Of a DNA stretch of 58,198 nt, positions 27,360 through 35,542 are shown piece by piece. The translations under genes were made by a program, and so were the position numbers. The DNA lies in assembly GCA_013298145.1 (NCBI GenBank), contig JAAFJO010000011.1:1-58198 (forward strand), given 5' to 3'. This DNA is from Betaproteobacteria bacterium. Lineage in GTDB: Bacteria; Pseudomonadota; Gammaproteobacteria; Burkholderiales; Casimicrobiaceae. Numbering within the stretch: the first letter of the stretch is position 1; each line of letters starts with the position of its first letter. The notes under the pieces are model-generated. The model did not search any database, was not told where the DNA came from, and saw only the letters and a list, made by a program, of their open reading frames with translations.

Positions 27360-27578
27360 CTATGCGGCTGCGAGTGTGCGGTGAGCGCACTCCAGTACCT
27401 GCCGCGTCTGTTCGCGTGTTACGCCAGGAAACCAAGACAGAAAATCGTTGATGGATGCGCCGTCCTCAAGGTTTTCAAACAATGCCGCAACGGGCACCCG
27501 CGTCCCTTTGAATACCCAAACGCCACTGACGCGATCTGGATCGCGTTCGACGCTCGGACAGGTGCTCCAAGTATTCAT
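27360..27578 (-). CDS. DUF433 putative antitoxin inside the isc operon
   Basis: A 72-residue DUF433 protein. This family has a small HTH-like fold and usually precedes a DUF5615 gene, forming a predicted type II toxin-antitoxin pair. The signature is VWVFKGTRVPVAALFENLEDGASINDFLSWFPGVTREQ. Its ATG lies 3 nt after the iscA stop (TGA-gcc-ATG), so its ribosome-binding site is inside iscA and translation is probably coupled. If it binds DNA, a target near the isc promoter would be worth testing, but no site is evident. Confidence 0.85.
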   Translation of the reverse strand: MNTWSTCPSVERDPDRVSGVWVFKGTRVPVAALFENLEDGASINDFLSWFPGVTREQTRQVLECAHRTLAAA

Positions 27579-27581
27579 GGC

Positions 27582-27905
27582 TCAAACTGTAAACGACTCG
27601 CCACACCCGCAGCGCGCTTTCTCACGTGGGTTATTGAATTTGAAGCCTTCGTTGAGACCTTCGCGCTGGAAATCAAGCTCGGTGCCATCAAGCACGGCAT
27701 GGCTCTTGGGATCGATCAATACCTTCGTACCGAAACTCTCGAACACCAAGTCTTCGGGAAGAGAATCATCCGCGTACTCAAGTTTGTACGCGAGCCCGGA
27801 ACAGCCCGTTGTTTTGACGCCGAGGCGGATGCCAATGCCTTTGCCGCGCTTGGCAATGTATTTTTGAACGTGGTTGGCAGCAGCTTGGGTGAGGGTGACA
27901 GACAT
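27582..27905 (-). CDS. iscA: A-type Fe-S carrier IscA
   Basis: A 107-residue A-type carrier that delivers iron or clusters to target proteins. The three conserved cysteines are present: one in KTTGCSGLAYKLEY and two in the C-terminal CGCGESFTV. The length is normal for IscA. It is separated from iscU by about 150 bp, most of which is a GC-rich inverted repeat, and is followed by the DUF433 gene. Confidence 0.93.
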   Translation of the reverse strand: MSVTLTQAAANHVQKYIAKRGKGIGIRLGVKTTGCSGLAYKLEYADDSLPEDLVFESFGTKVLIDPKSHAVLDGTELDFQREGLNEGFKFNNPREKARCGCGESFTV

Positions 27906-27946
27906 TTTGTTTCGTGAATCGGGATGACAAAAACGTTCGGTAAGGT

Positions 27947-28050
27947 TCCCTCCCCTTCAAGGGGAGGGTTAGGGTGGGGATGGGGATCTCGTCCTTCTAT
28001 CGATCCGAACCCCATCCCCCTCCCAGCCTCCCCCTTGAGGGGGGAGGGGG
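27947..28050. repeat. GC-rich inverted repeat element between iscU and iscA
   Basis: Two imperfect complementary arms at 27947-27988 and 28007-28050. Each contains a smaller hairpin: CCCTCCCC-ttcaa-GGGGAGGG on the left and CCTCCCCC-ttga-GGGGGGAGG on the right. Runs such as GGTGGGGATGGGGAT on one arm pair with ATCCCCATCC-type runs on the other. It fills most of the iscU-iscA gap. No transposase is present, so a MITE/REP-like repeat is likely. The G-runs could also form unusual DNA or RNA structure. Confidence 0.75.
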
Positions 28051-28053
28051 AAA

Positions 28054-28458
28054 TTAAGCAGCCTTCTTCTCCGCTGACGCGGCGTGCTTCGCTTTGTAAT
28101 CTTCCACCGCCGCTTTGATCGCATCTTCTGCGAGGATAGAGCAGTGTATTTTTACAGGCGGCAGCGCAAGCTCTTCGGCGATCTGCGTGTTTTTCAGGTT
28201 CATTGCTTCATCAAGCGTTTTGCCCTTCACCCATTCAGTCACGAGTGAGCTTGATGCAATTGCAGAACCGCAGCCGTAGGTTTTGAACTTTGCATCTTCG
28301 ATGATGCCGTTGGCACCGACTTTGATCTGCAACTTCATTACGTCGCCGCACGCAGGCGCGCCCACCATGCCGGTGCCAACGCCATCGTCCTCCTTTGCGA
28401 AGGAACCTACATTGCGTGGGTTTTCGTAATGATCAACAACTTTTTCACTGTATGCCAT
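28054..28458 (-). CDS. iscU: Fe-S cluster scaffold IscU
   Basis: A 134-residue scaffold on which IscS builds 2Fe-2S clusters. The three ligand cysteines lie in GAPACGDVMKLQI, KTYGCGSAIASSS and IHCSILAEDAI. The HscA recognition motif LPPVK follows EELA. The last residues (KHAASAEKKAA) make it slightly longer than the 128-residue E. coli protein. It starts 172 bp after iscS, a gap with two hairpins. Confidence 0.95.
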   Translation of the reverse strand: MAYSEKVVDHYENPRNVGSFAKEDDGVGTGMVGAPACGDVMKLQIKVGANGIIEDAKFKTYGCGSAIASSSLVTEWVKGKTLDEAMNLKNTQIAEELALPPVKIHCSILAEDAIKAAVEDYKAKHAASAEKKAA

Positions 28459-28481
28459 GTTTCAACCTTTTAACCTTTGGT

Positions 28482-28598
28482 GGGCACGGGGTGCCCCCCT
28501 ACGAATCTCGTCTATTAAATCGATTCGAAAACTTCGATCACGCGATGCGATGCAAGGCGCTTGTCGTCGACGTGTGCTTCTGCACACGAGGCGACAAG
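28482..28598. other. Two hairpins in the iscS-iscU intergenic region
   Basis: A short hairpin GGGCAC-ggg-GTGCCC (28482-28496) lies 24 bp upstream of iscU. A longer one (28560-28598) has CTTGTCG/CGACAAG and CGTGTGC/GCACACG stems with an internal bulge. There is no gene in the 172-bp gap. In the mRNA these stems could affect stability or the relative expression of iscS and iscU. Neither has a T-tract. Confidence 0.5.
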
Positions 28599-28629
28599 CA
28601 ACGCCGCAGCGCGCCCGTCAGCGAAGTTT

Positions 28630-29838
28630 TCAGTGAGCCGCCCACTGCACCTTAGAAATATCCACGCCTTCAAGATGCATATCCCACAGCGGACTCATCG
28701 CGCGCAGCTTCTCCACCGTGCGCTTCATTGAAGCGATGGTGCGATCAACATCCTCTTCCGTAGTGAAACGGCCTACCGTCATGCGGATCGAACTATGCGC
28801 CAACTCGTCACTGCGACCCAGCGCACGCAACACGTATGACGGCTCAAGCGATGCACTCGTGCAAGCAGAGCCAGACGAAACCGCAACATCTTTCACGCCC
28901 ATGATGAGCGATTCGCCTTCAACATAGTTGAAGCTCACGTTCAAGTTGTGTGGAACGCGCTGCTCCATGTCGCCGTTGATAAAAATTTCCGGAATATCTT
29001 TCAACCCGTTGTAGAGGCGGTCACGAAGCATGCGAATGCGTTCGTTTTCTGCGCCCATTTCGAGCTTCGCCAATCGGAACGCTTCGCCCATGCCAACAAT
29101 TTGATGCGTCGCGAGCGTGCCCGATCGGAAGCCGCGCTCATGACCGCCGCCATGAATTTGCGCCTCAAGACGAATACGCGGTTTCTTGCGAACAAACAAA
29201 GCACCCATGCCCTTCGGGCCGTAAGATTTGTGGGCGCTCATGCTCAAAAGATCAATTTTCAACTCGGCCAGGTTTATTTCAACCTTCCCCGTTGCTTGCG
29301 CGGCGTCAACGTGAAAGATGATGCCTTTTTCGCGCGTGATTTCGCCGATTTCCTTGATCGGTTGGATCACGCCAATCTCGTTATTCACAAACATGACAGA
29401 GACGAGGATCGTGTCGGGGCGCAGCGTCGCCTTGAACACATCCATGTCGATCAAGCCATTCTCTTTCACATCGAGATAAGTGACTTCAAAGCCCTGCCGC
29501 TCAAGATCACGCATGGTGTCGAGCGTCGCTTTGTGCTCAGTCTTCACCGTGATGAGATGCTTGCCTTCGTCTTTGTAGAAATTTGCTGCACCTTTAAGCG
29601 CGAGATTGATCGATTCAGTGGCGCCACTCGTCCACACGATCTCTTTCGCATCCGCGTTGATGAGCGCCGCGACCTGTTCGCGCGCCTCTTCCACCGCATC
29701 CTCGGTTTCCCAGCCGTACGCGTGCGAGCGCGACGCAGGATTGCCGAAATGCTCGGTAAGGAAGGGAATCATTTTTGCGGCCACACGCGGATCAACCGGT
29801 GTTGTCGCGCTGTAGTCCATATAGATGGGAAGGCTCAT
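28630..29838 (-). CDS. iscS: Cysteine desulfurase IscS
   Basis: A 402-residue PLP enzyme that removes sulfur from cysteine for Fe-S clusters and tRNA thiolation. MDYSATTPVDPRVAAKM opens the protein. The PLP lysine lies in SMSAHKSYGPKGMGAL, and the catalytic cysteine in AVSSGSACTSASLEPSYVLRALG. The end SPLWDMHLEGVDISKVQW is the typical IscS C-terminus. It follows iscR after 35 bp. Confidence 0.95.
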   Translation of the reverse strand: MSLPIYMDYSATTPVDPRVAAKMIPFLTEHFGNPASRSHAYGWETEDAVEEAREQVAALINADAKEIVWTSGATESINLALKGAANFYKDEGKHLITVKTEHKATLDTMRDLERQGFEVTYLDVKENGLIDMDVFKATLRPDTILVSVMFVNNEIGVIQPIKEIGEITREKGIIFHVDAAQATGKVEINLAELKIDLLSMSAHKSYGPKGMGALFVRKKPRIRLEAQIHGGGHERGFRSGTLATHQIVGMGEAFRLAKLEMGAENERIRMLRDRLYNGLKDIPEIFINGDMEQRVPHNLNVSFNYVEGESLIMGVKDVAVSSGSACTSASLEPSYVLRALGRSDELAHSSIRMTVGRFTTEEDVDRTIASMKRTVEKLRAMSPLWDMHLEGVDISKVQWAAH

Positions 29839-29872
29839 AAGGTGACCAGTGAAAAGTGAGCAGTTAGTTGAG

Positions 29873-30385
29873 TTAAGCGGAGAAGTTCACGACTGAGGTA
29901 GCGTGTGTATTCAAATTCATGCGCTCGGTGTCCATTTGCTTGCGCAAATCTTTCACCACATGGATCGACGGGCTTTTGCGCTCGCGCGCGTCGTCCACGA
30001 GGGATTGCAAGCTCACGCCCTGTAGGTAGGTGAAGATGTGCGCATTCAAGCTCGCCCACAAGTGATGCGTTAGGCATTGCGTTTCTTCGAAGCAGTTTTT
30101 TTCGCCACCGCAGCTCGTGGTGTCAATCGGCTCATCCACCGCGAGGATTACATCCGAGACGCAGATGGTCGTGGCAGGCTTTGCGATGTTGTAACCGCCG
30201 CCCGGCCCACGCACGCTTTCCACCAAACCATGCCGACGCAGCTTGCCAAAAAGCTGCTCAAGGTAGGAGAGCGAGATCTTCTGCCGCTCCGACACCTCAG
30301 CAAGCGTTACCGGGCCCTCATGATTATTGAGCGCCACATCGATCATCGCGGTGACCGCAAAGCGGCCTTTGGTTGTGAGCTTCAT
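29873..30385 (-). CDS. iscR: Fe-S-sensing transcriptional regulator IscR
   Basis: A 170-residue Rrf2-family regulator that represses the isc operon when it carries a 2Fe-2S cluster. The wHTH starts MKLTTKGRFAVTAMIDVAL, with VTLAEVSERQKISLSYLEQLFGKLRRHGLVESVRGPGGGYN. The cluster ligands are spaced as in IscR: CGGEKNC-x5-C, and the His lies in LTHHLW. It is the first gene of the operon, directly downstream of a consensus promoter and an IscR-type site, so autoregulation is expected. Confidence 0.95.
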   Translation of the reverse strand: MKLTTKGRFAVTAMIDVALNNHEGPVTLAEVSERQKISLSYLEQLFGKLRRHGLVESVRGPGGGYNIAKPATTICVSDVILAVDEPIDTTSCGGEKNCFEETQCLTHHLWASLNAHIFTYLQGVSLQSLVDDARERKSPSIHVVKDLRKQMDTERMNLNTHATSVVNFSA

Positions 30386-30437
30386 ATATGCCTGACTGAT
30401 TTAGTCGGAATTATAAATGCCCGAGTGTTTTTGTCAA
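30386..30437 (-). promoter_or_regulatory. isc promoter with IscR-type operator
   Basis: On the minus strand TTGACA (30432-30437) and TATAAT (30410-30415) are both perfect sigma-70 hexamers, 16 bp apart. Immediately downstream the palindromic CCGACTaaatcAGTCAGG (30391-30408) matches the type 1 IscR site pattern GACT-N5-AGTC. It overlaps the expected start of transcription, as it should for repression. The 5' leader is only about 20 nt. Confidence 0.82.
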
Positions 30438-30442
30438 GTTAA

Positions 30443-30688
30443 AAAGATCAAACGAACTACAACAATGGCCGCTGAGTGACCTAATTACAAGGCTTAGGCT
30501 ATGAATATCTGTTTTTCAAGAAGTGTATAAAAAACTCGCTTAGCCTTTTCTCTATTGCACGTAAAACTCATGTTGCATAATCAACCGACGAATCGTCAAT
30601 TTCCGGAAGAAAATTCTGTCTGGATGCCGTGAGCCGCCTGCGCTCGATAGGCGCTAGGCAAATAGTCTCTAATCTTGGTACGCACTTC
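30443..30688. other. Divergent upstream interval, no gene seen
   Basis: An AT-richer stretch between the isc promoter and a decayed plus-strand gene. I see no ORF, hairpin or site that I can support. Confidence 0.4.
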
Positions 30689-31021
30689 ATGCACCTAGCC
30701 TCTAATTTCGCCGCGTTCACAACGCGTGCACGATGCTTTGTACTTTGCGCGACGGCACTTAGCTTGGTTCTCGTATGTTCAAACGCGTCGGCCACAAGCG
30801 GCCCCTTCGACACGCCAGGCACCGCGCTGATGCTCGACGCGCTTATACGCTCGGGCTACACCATCGGCTTTACCCGAAGCGCGCTCACTGCGACTTACAG
30901 AATCGCCACGACTGACGCGCTCATCATTTGATCGAACTTCGTTACCGTCACCAATCAGCTCGACATCAATCGCAACGGCAGCTTCGAGACCACCGATGCA
31001 ACGATTGCGCTGCCCCCGTGA
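30689..31021 (+). pseudogene. Decayed exported protein with EF-hand/dockerin-like repeats
   Basis: From the ATG at 30689 there is a signal peptide (FVLCATALSLVLVCSNASA) and then FDTPGTALMLDALIRSGYTI, GFTRSALT and TTDALII before an in-frame TGA at 30929-30931. The same frame continues past the stop for 29 codons with a good EF-hand loop, DINRNGSFETTD (30962-30997), to a second TGA at 31019. The two units resemble the duplicated tail of the serine hydrolase at 49.6-51.8 kb (compare GFTRSALT with GFTGSSVT, and LDINRNG with LDIDGDG). The read-through similarity suggests a truncated remnant, not an intact gene. Confidence 0.55.
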
Positions 31022-31213
31022 ATCTCCACTGGCCGTAACTTGTCAATCAACCCTCACTGTGGATCGGCCTATTCAGGCGGATGGGTTGTTTGCTTGGTGC
31101 GCGCCGCGCAGGCGATGAGTTTGTGGGGTTAGTCTGTGGACTGGCCTCCGCGTTAATGGCGCTCGTGTCCGCGATTGCTCAACAACACAGCGATTTAGGT
31201 GCGGTCGTAGCCG

Positions 31214-31240
31214 CGCACTAGGTGATCGACACCTAGTGCG
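31214..31240. repeat. Perfect 11-bp inverted repeat
   Basis: CGCACTAGGTG and CACCTAGTGCG are exact reverse complements around ATCGA. There is no T-tract, and it lies in the gene-poor interval. It could be a protein site or a remnant hairpin. Confidence 0.6.
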
Positions 31241-31695
31241 GATTCACGGCATTCGCGTTGCAAATACTGGTTGCGATTGCACGAACGTCTGAGCGGTAGA
31301 AAGTTGCCCACGAACAGCGAAAAATAATTGGTGCGCCGACCGCAGGGTTCGCTCGGTTGTTTGCGTGTGTAGCGTGTATCGCGTCGATTTCATTTGACGC
31401 AACCGTGGCCGGGTATTCGACCGAATTCTCTTCTGTGCGCGCTACGTTTTTGCCGCACTTTCCGTGTGTAACGTTCATACCGAGATCCATAACCACTATC
31501 TATCTTGCTGCGTCACCTATGCGGTTACTTCATGCTTTTCGCGTGTCGCTCGTGGCAACGTCCAGGCTGAAATTGCTGGAGCGCAGCATCACTATCTACT
31601 TCACGAGAACCACAGCGTATTCAGTGCGCCGTCAAGCTCGAGGCCATAAATCACTCTCTCCAAAAAAGCTGGTGCGCACGCGATGCCTGACGTCG

Positions 31696-31727
31696 CGCTC
31701 GCGTTGGCGAATTCGCCAAAGCGAGCG
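31696..31727. repeat. 32-bp near-perfect palindrome
   Basis: A contiguous 32-bp palindrome with one mismatch. The centre TTGGCGAATTCGCCAA is perfect and is flanked by CGCTCGC and GCGAGCG. There is no loop, which favours a protein-binding site or cruciform over a terminator. It lies about 410 bp upstream of the ECF sigma gene. Confidence 0.65.
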
Positions 31728-32140
31728 ATCATCTTTAGATCCATTACGCGGAACGAATCGAAGCGGAGGCGTCGCCTCCTCGTAAGACGACTCTCTTTTC
31801 TTTCGCATGACGACACGAAGAGACTGTGCCCATCGCGCCAACTGCACGCATCGATCTCAAAAGAACCTACCTGGCTTAAGCGCCACGCGCACGACCGCCT
31901 CGGTTCTGGCGCGAAGCCGCGAGCTCGACATGTCGGCTGTCGCGTTCCGTTGATTTGCGACATGGCGTACAGAATCGTCTTAAAGCTAAATCGGTTGACG
32001 ACACTCGCCATCGACAAGTACTATCGTCGAAGAGTACGGGAAGCCTGCTGAGCAAGCTAGCTGACTCGCCTACGCACTCGGCGCGATGAAGTCTTGTGTA
32101 GCAAAGTAGTACCAATCTCGGCTTTCTTGCGAAGTTGCTT

Positions 32141-32701
32141 ATGAATCCATTCGAAGGTTGTGACGCCGACTACACGGAATCAAACGCCGCCGCGTTGAAC
32201 AAGAGATTCAGCGCCGACTATCCGGATTTGCGGCGGATTGCGCAATCAAGGCTGCGCCGCGATGGTGGCAGTGTCGCACTGGAAACCACGGCGCTCGTCA
32301 ACGAGTGTTATCTAAAACTGCGTTCTTCGAACCAGACTCTCGGAGAAGATCGCCTTGCGTTCCTGGCCTACGCTTCGCGCACGATGCGTTCCATCATCAT
32401 CGACCTTGTTCGCGAATCGCAAGCGCAACGCCGTGGTGGCGAGTACGATGTGGTCACGCTCAATACTGCGTTGATCGATTCAACACCTGACGCCACGTCA
32501 GAGACGCTCGATTTGTTTGTGTTGAACAGCGCGCTTGATGCGCTCGCGGTCGCTGAGCCGAGACTGGCGCAAGTGGTTGAAATGCGGTATTTCGGTGGCT
32601 TAGAACTTACCGAAATTGCTGAGCTTTTCGATTGCAGTGAGCGCACGGTTAGACGCGATTGGGATAAAGCAAAGCTTCTGCTCGCGGCAATCCTCGCCTA
32701 A
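32141..32701 (+). CDS. ECF-family RNA polymerase sigma factor
   Basis: A 186-residue ECF sigma factor that probably redirects RNA polymerase to its own gene set. Region 2 includes LNKRFSADYPDLRRIAQSRLRR and LAFLAYASRTMRSIIIDLVRE; region 4 has MRYFGGLELTEIAELFDCSERTVRRDWDKAKLLL. It resembles the ECF group found next to Ser/Thr kinases (Sig-70_X6-like). The ATG at 32141 is preferred to a TTG at 32135. No anti-sigma gene is adjacent; the kinase gene begins 93 bp downstream, suggesting control by phosphorylation. Confidence 0.85.
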   Translation: MNPFEGCDADYTESNAAALNKRFSADYPDLRRIAQSRLRRDGGSVALETTALVNECYLKLRSSNQTLGEDRLAFLAYASRTMRSIIIDLVRESQAQRRGGEYDVVTLNTALIDSTPDATSETLDLFVLNSALDALAVAEPRLAQVVEMRYFGGLELTEIAELFDCSERTVRRDWDKAKLLLAAILA

Positions 32702-32794
32702 AAATCGGGGGAAGGCTACCCTGTCCGCCCTCCGATGAGGGTGCGATTGTGCCGACGTGTCCGATTCAATGTGGATATCTCGTCTTTGCCATTG

Positions 32795-35542
32795 ATGAGT
32801 CTTTCTACAGAACAAATTAAGAAGCTTTCGGGTCAGTTGGACGAAATGCTTTCGCTGCCAAAAAGCGCGTGGCAGGCGTGGGTTCGCGCTAAGGACGAGT
32901 TGGACGAGCGGGATGATCCCGTGCAGGGCCGACTTCGCGCGCTGCTTGAGTCTGGAGAATTTGAGCGCACACTTGCGGCCCATTCGCTCGAACGCTCATT
33001 TCCCATGCCATCGCTCGCAGAGCGCGGCAGCGTCGCTCGTCCTCGCAGCATCGTTACACCCGGCGCAATGGTTGGCACCTATCGTTTGATTGAGCGAGTT
33101 AGCGAAGGCGGTATGGGCAGCGTCTGGCTCGCTGAACGTGCTGACGGTGCCTACAAACGCCGCGTCGCGCTCAAGCTCCCCCTTGCGGGCATCCATGCAG
33201 ACGCGCTGTCAAAGCGCTTTGAGCTCGAGCGCGACATCTTGGCCCTGCTTGAACATCGCAACATCGCCCGCCTCTACGATGCGGGCAGCGCCAGCGGCAT
33301 GCCGTTCATCGCGCTCGAATTTGTTTCTGGGAGCTCCATCACATCGTATTGCGACGATAAAAAACTCGACCTACGATCGCGCGTTCAGTTGTTTCGGCAA
33401 GTGCTACACGCGGTTCAATACGCGCACTCGCATCTTGTGATTCACCGTGATTTGAAACCTAGCAATGTGCTGGTGACGGCCGATGGTGACGTGAAGCTCC
33501 TCGACTTCGGTATAGCGCAATTGCTTGGCGCGGAAGACAGCGCGACGCATCCACTTCACGCTGCGCACGAACCGGTGTCCATATCTGCGTCGGCGAGCGG
33601 CGCGGACACGTCAACCCAAGGCGAGCTGACCCGCGCATTTGGGCATGTGATGACGCCCCGCTACGCAAGCCCAGAGCAAATGCTGGGCGAACCGATCACC
33701 ACCGCTACTGACATTTATTCGCTCGGTGTACTGTTGTATCGGCTGCTCACACTGCACTCACCGTACGACGTTGAGAGTGAGGTACCGAGCAAAGAGTTAG
33801 TGCAGATTCGCGACAAGATCGTCCTTGGCGATTTGCGTCCGGTTGATTCGCACCGCCTCCATGGCCGCGCGATCGATAGCGAGCTCGCTGCGATTGTGGC
33901 TAAACCACTTTCGCGCCGCCCGAATGATCGCTACGGAAGTGCAAGCGAATTTGATGCCGATCTCGCGCGCTATCTTGCGCATGTGCCTGTGCGTTCTCGT
34001 GAGCAGACCGCCGCAAATCGAGCGCGGCTTTTCTTTCGCCGCACATGGCTACCGACGAGTGCGGTCGCGCTTTCGTTTGCGAGCCTCACAACATTCGCGG
34101 GCTACGTGTATTTCGAGAGTGAAGTACAGCGGCGCACCAAAGAATTCCTGCTACAAGCGCTTACGCCGACCTCGTACTACAACGATGGCGGTAAGGTGCT
34201 GACACATGCCGAAATGCTGAACCGAGCCGCCCTCGGTGTCGATCAAAAGTTTGCTGATCAGCCACGGGTGCAAACCGAGCTTTATCAGGCGATTGGCGAG
34301 AGCCTCTTTAATCTCGGCGAACATGAGGATGCGTTCCGAGTGCGAACTCGTGCGCAACCGCTCATCGATGCAACGTTCGGCCGCACCTCGCGCGAGGCCA
34401 TTCGTAACGCCAATCGAGCAGCCTACATGCATCTCACACAGCGTCGCTTGCCCGAATTTCAAACGAGCTTGCAAGATTTGTTGAATCGCTGTCCAAGTAT
34501 TCAAACCGTTGCCGAAGACAAGTGTTACGGAACGATCTGGCTACAAACGCAGTATTACGCGTACACCGGAGAAGGTGCAAAACGCAAAGCGCTTTGGGAC
34601 GACTACGATGCCCGCATCTCCACGAGTGTCGCCGCAGATAGCCGTTGGCACACGATCGCGAACTACTGGGGCGCGAGCGCCGCGCGACAAACCGGTGACA
34701 TGATCGCCGCAAAAACACGTTGGGACAAGCTACTCGCACTCAAAGCAACGCAAGACGGCGCGAAGGGAGACCATATGACGGCGCTCTCCGCAGTCGCGAT
34801 GCTCCGAGCGACGGGTTTTCATGAAGATGCAGCAACGCTTGGCGCAGCGATCTACACGCAGGCCGAGCGCTACATGGGTGAGGCGTTCGATCAGCGGTTG
34901 TTCTACATGCCGAGTGTGGCCGAAGCGCAGGCAACCACAGGCGTCGATTTAGGAGGCGAAGCGTTGTTGCGTAAGGGCATCGCAAGCGTGGAGGCGAGAG
35001 CGAGAGAACGTGACGACCCCAAGGTTCATCGTGAAAGCGCTGATGCGCACGCTGCGCTTGCGCTCGTGCTCTTGTCCAAGGGGCGCATCGTAGACGCGAT
35101 CACAGTGCAGGATCGCGCAATCGCGTTGCAATCTGAGTTCAGCGTGCCGCACGATCAGCATTTAGTCGAAATGAAAGTGATTCGCCTGGCGCTCCCGTAT
35201 TTGGCAAACGCGTCAAGAGCCGCTGAGCGCACTCAACGCGATATCCAAACGCTCAACGAATGGCGCGCCCTAGCGCTAGTCCACGGTGATCGCTCGTTGA
35301 CGCCGCGGATCGACGGTTTACTCTCTGTGATTGATGCCGAGCGCTCAGATGAGCATTGGAATCGCGCCGTTCAAGCAATGTTCGCCACTCACGCGCGGCC
35401 GCCTGAGCTGACGCTCCTGTTACGAGCGTTTAACTCGCCACGCGCGATGCCCCCTCCCGTTGAAGACAAAACTATCGCAGCGATTCGCCAATACGCTCGC
35501 AAAGTGCTCGCTGTAACGGAGAGCTCGCCTGCAAAGCGCTGA
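32795..35542 (+). CDS. Membrane Ser/Thr protein kinase with periplasmic TPR-like domain
   Basis: A 915-residue Hanks-type kinase. After about 90 N-terminal residues the kinase domain starts with GTYRLIERVSEGGMGSVWLAER. Catalytic Lys127 is in VALKLPL, HRDLKPSN lies near residue 216, LLDFGIAQ near 236, and ASPEQ further on. A single membrane helix (LPTSAVALSFASLTTFAGYVYF) lies near residues 416-438. The ~475-residue C-terminal part is helical and TPR-like (VDQKFADQPRVQTELYQAIGESLFNLGEHEDAFRV) and would be outside the cytoplasm. The frame extends upstream to 32735; the start is uncertain. It is paired with the ECF gene, so it is a likely regulator of that sigma factor. Confidence 0.86.
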   Translation: MSLSTEQIKKLSGQLDEMLSLPKSAWQAWVRAKDELDERDDPVQGRLRALLESGEFERTLAAHSLERSFPMPSLAERGSVARPRSIVTPGAMVGTYRLIERVSEGGMGSVWLAERADGAYKRRVALKLPLAGIHADALSKRFELERDILALLEHRNIARLYDAGSASGMPFIALEFVSGSSITSYCDDKKLDLRSRVQLFRQVLHAVQYAHSHLVIHRDLKPSNVLVTADGDVKLLDFGIAQLLGAEDSATHPLHAAHEPVSISASASGADTSTQGELTRAFGHVMTPRYASPEQMLGEPITTATDIYSLGVLLYRLLTLHSPYDVESEVPSKELVQIRDKIVLGDLRPVDSHRLHGRAIDSELAAIVAKPLSRRPNDRYGSASEFDADLARYLAHVPVRSREQTAANRARLFFRRTWLPTSAVALSFASLTTFAGYVYFESEVQRRTKEFLLQALTPTSYYNDGGKVLTHAEMLNRAALGVDQKFADQPRVQTELYQAIGESLFNLGEHEDAFRVRTRAQPLIDATFGRTSREAIRNANRAAYMHLTQRRLPEFQTSLQDLLNRCPSIQTVAEDKCYGTIWLQTQYYAYTGEGAKRKALWDDYDARISTSVAADSRWHTIANYWGASAARQTGDMIAAKTRWDKLLALKATQDGAKGDHMTALSAVAMLRATGFHEDAATLGAAIYTQAERYMGEAFDQRLFYMPSVAEAQATTGVDLGGEALLRKGIASVEARARERDDPKVHRESADAHAALALVLLSKGRIVDAITVQDRAIALQSEFSVPHDQHLVEMKVIRLALPYLANASRAAERTQRDIQTLNEWRALALVHGDRSLTPRIDGLLSVIDAERSDEHWNRAVQAMFATHARPPELTLLLRAFNSPRAMPPPVEDKTIAAIRQYARKVLAVTESSPAKR

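Larger units (their letters stand above)
31022..32134. other. Gene-poor interval with several inverted repeats
   Basis: About 1.1 kb without a gene that I can support. The short frames on both strands give no family resemblance. It contains three inverted repeats that stand out: 31214-31240, 31696-31727 and 31765-31779 (GGAGGCG-t-CGCCTCC). With the pseudogene to its left, this looks like an accessory or decaying segment between the isc operon and the ECF/kinase genes. The promoter of the ECF gene should lie at its right end, but no clear hexamers stood out. Confidence 0.45.

Noticed and set aside
28948..29859. 303-codon open frame opposite iscS
   Set aside because: It is the antisense shadow of a clear gene; the translation is His/Arg/Phe-rich with no family and iscS fully accounts for the sequence.
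31233..32051. Several 60-140-codon frames on both strands in the gene-poor interval
   Set aside because: They overlap each other, have no plausible ribosome-binding site and show no recognisable motifs.
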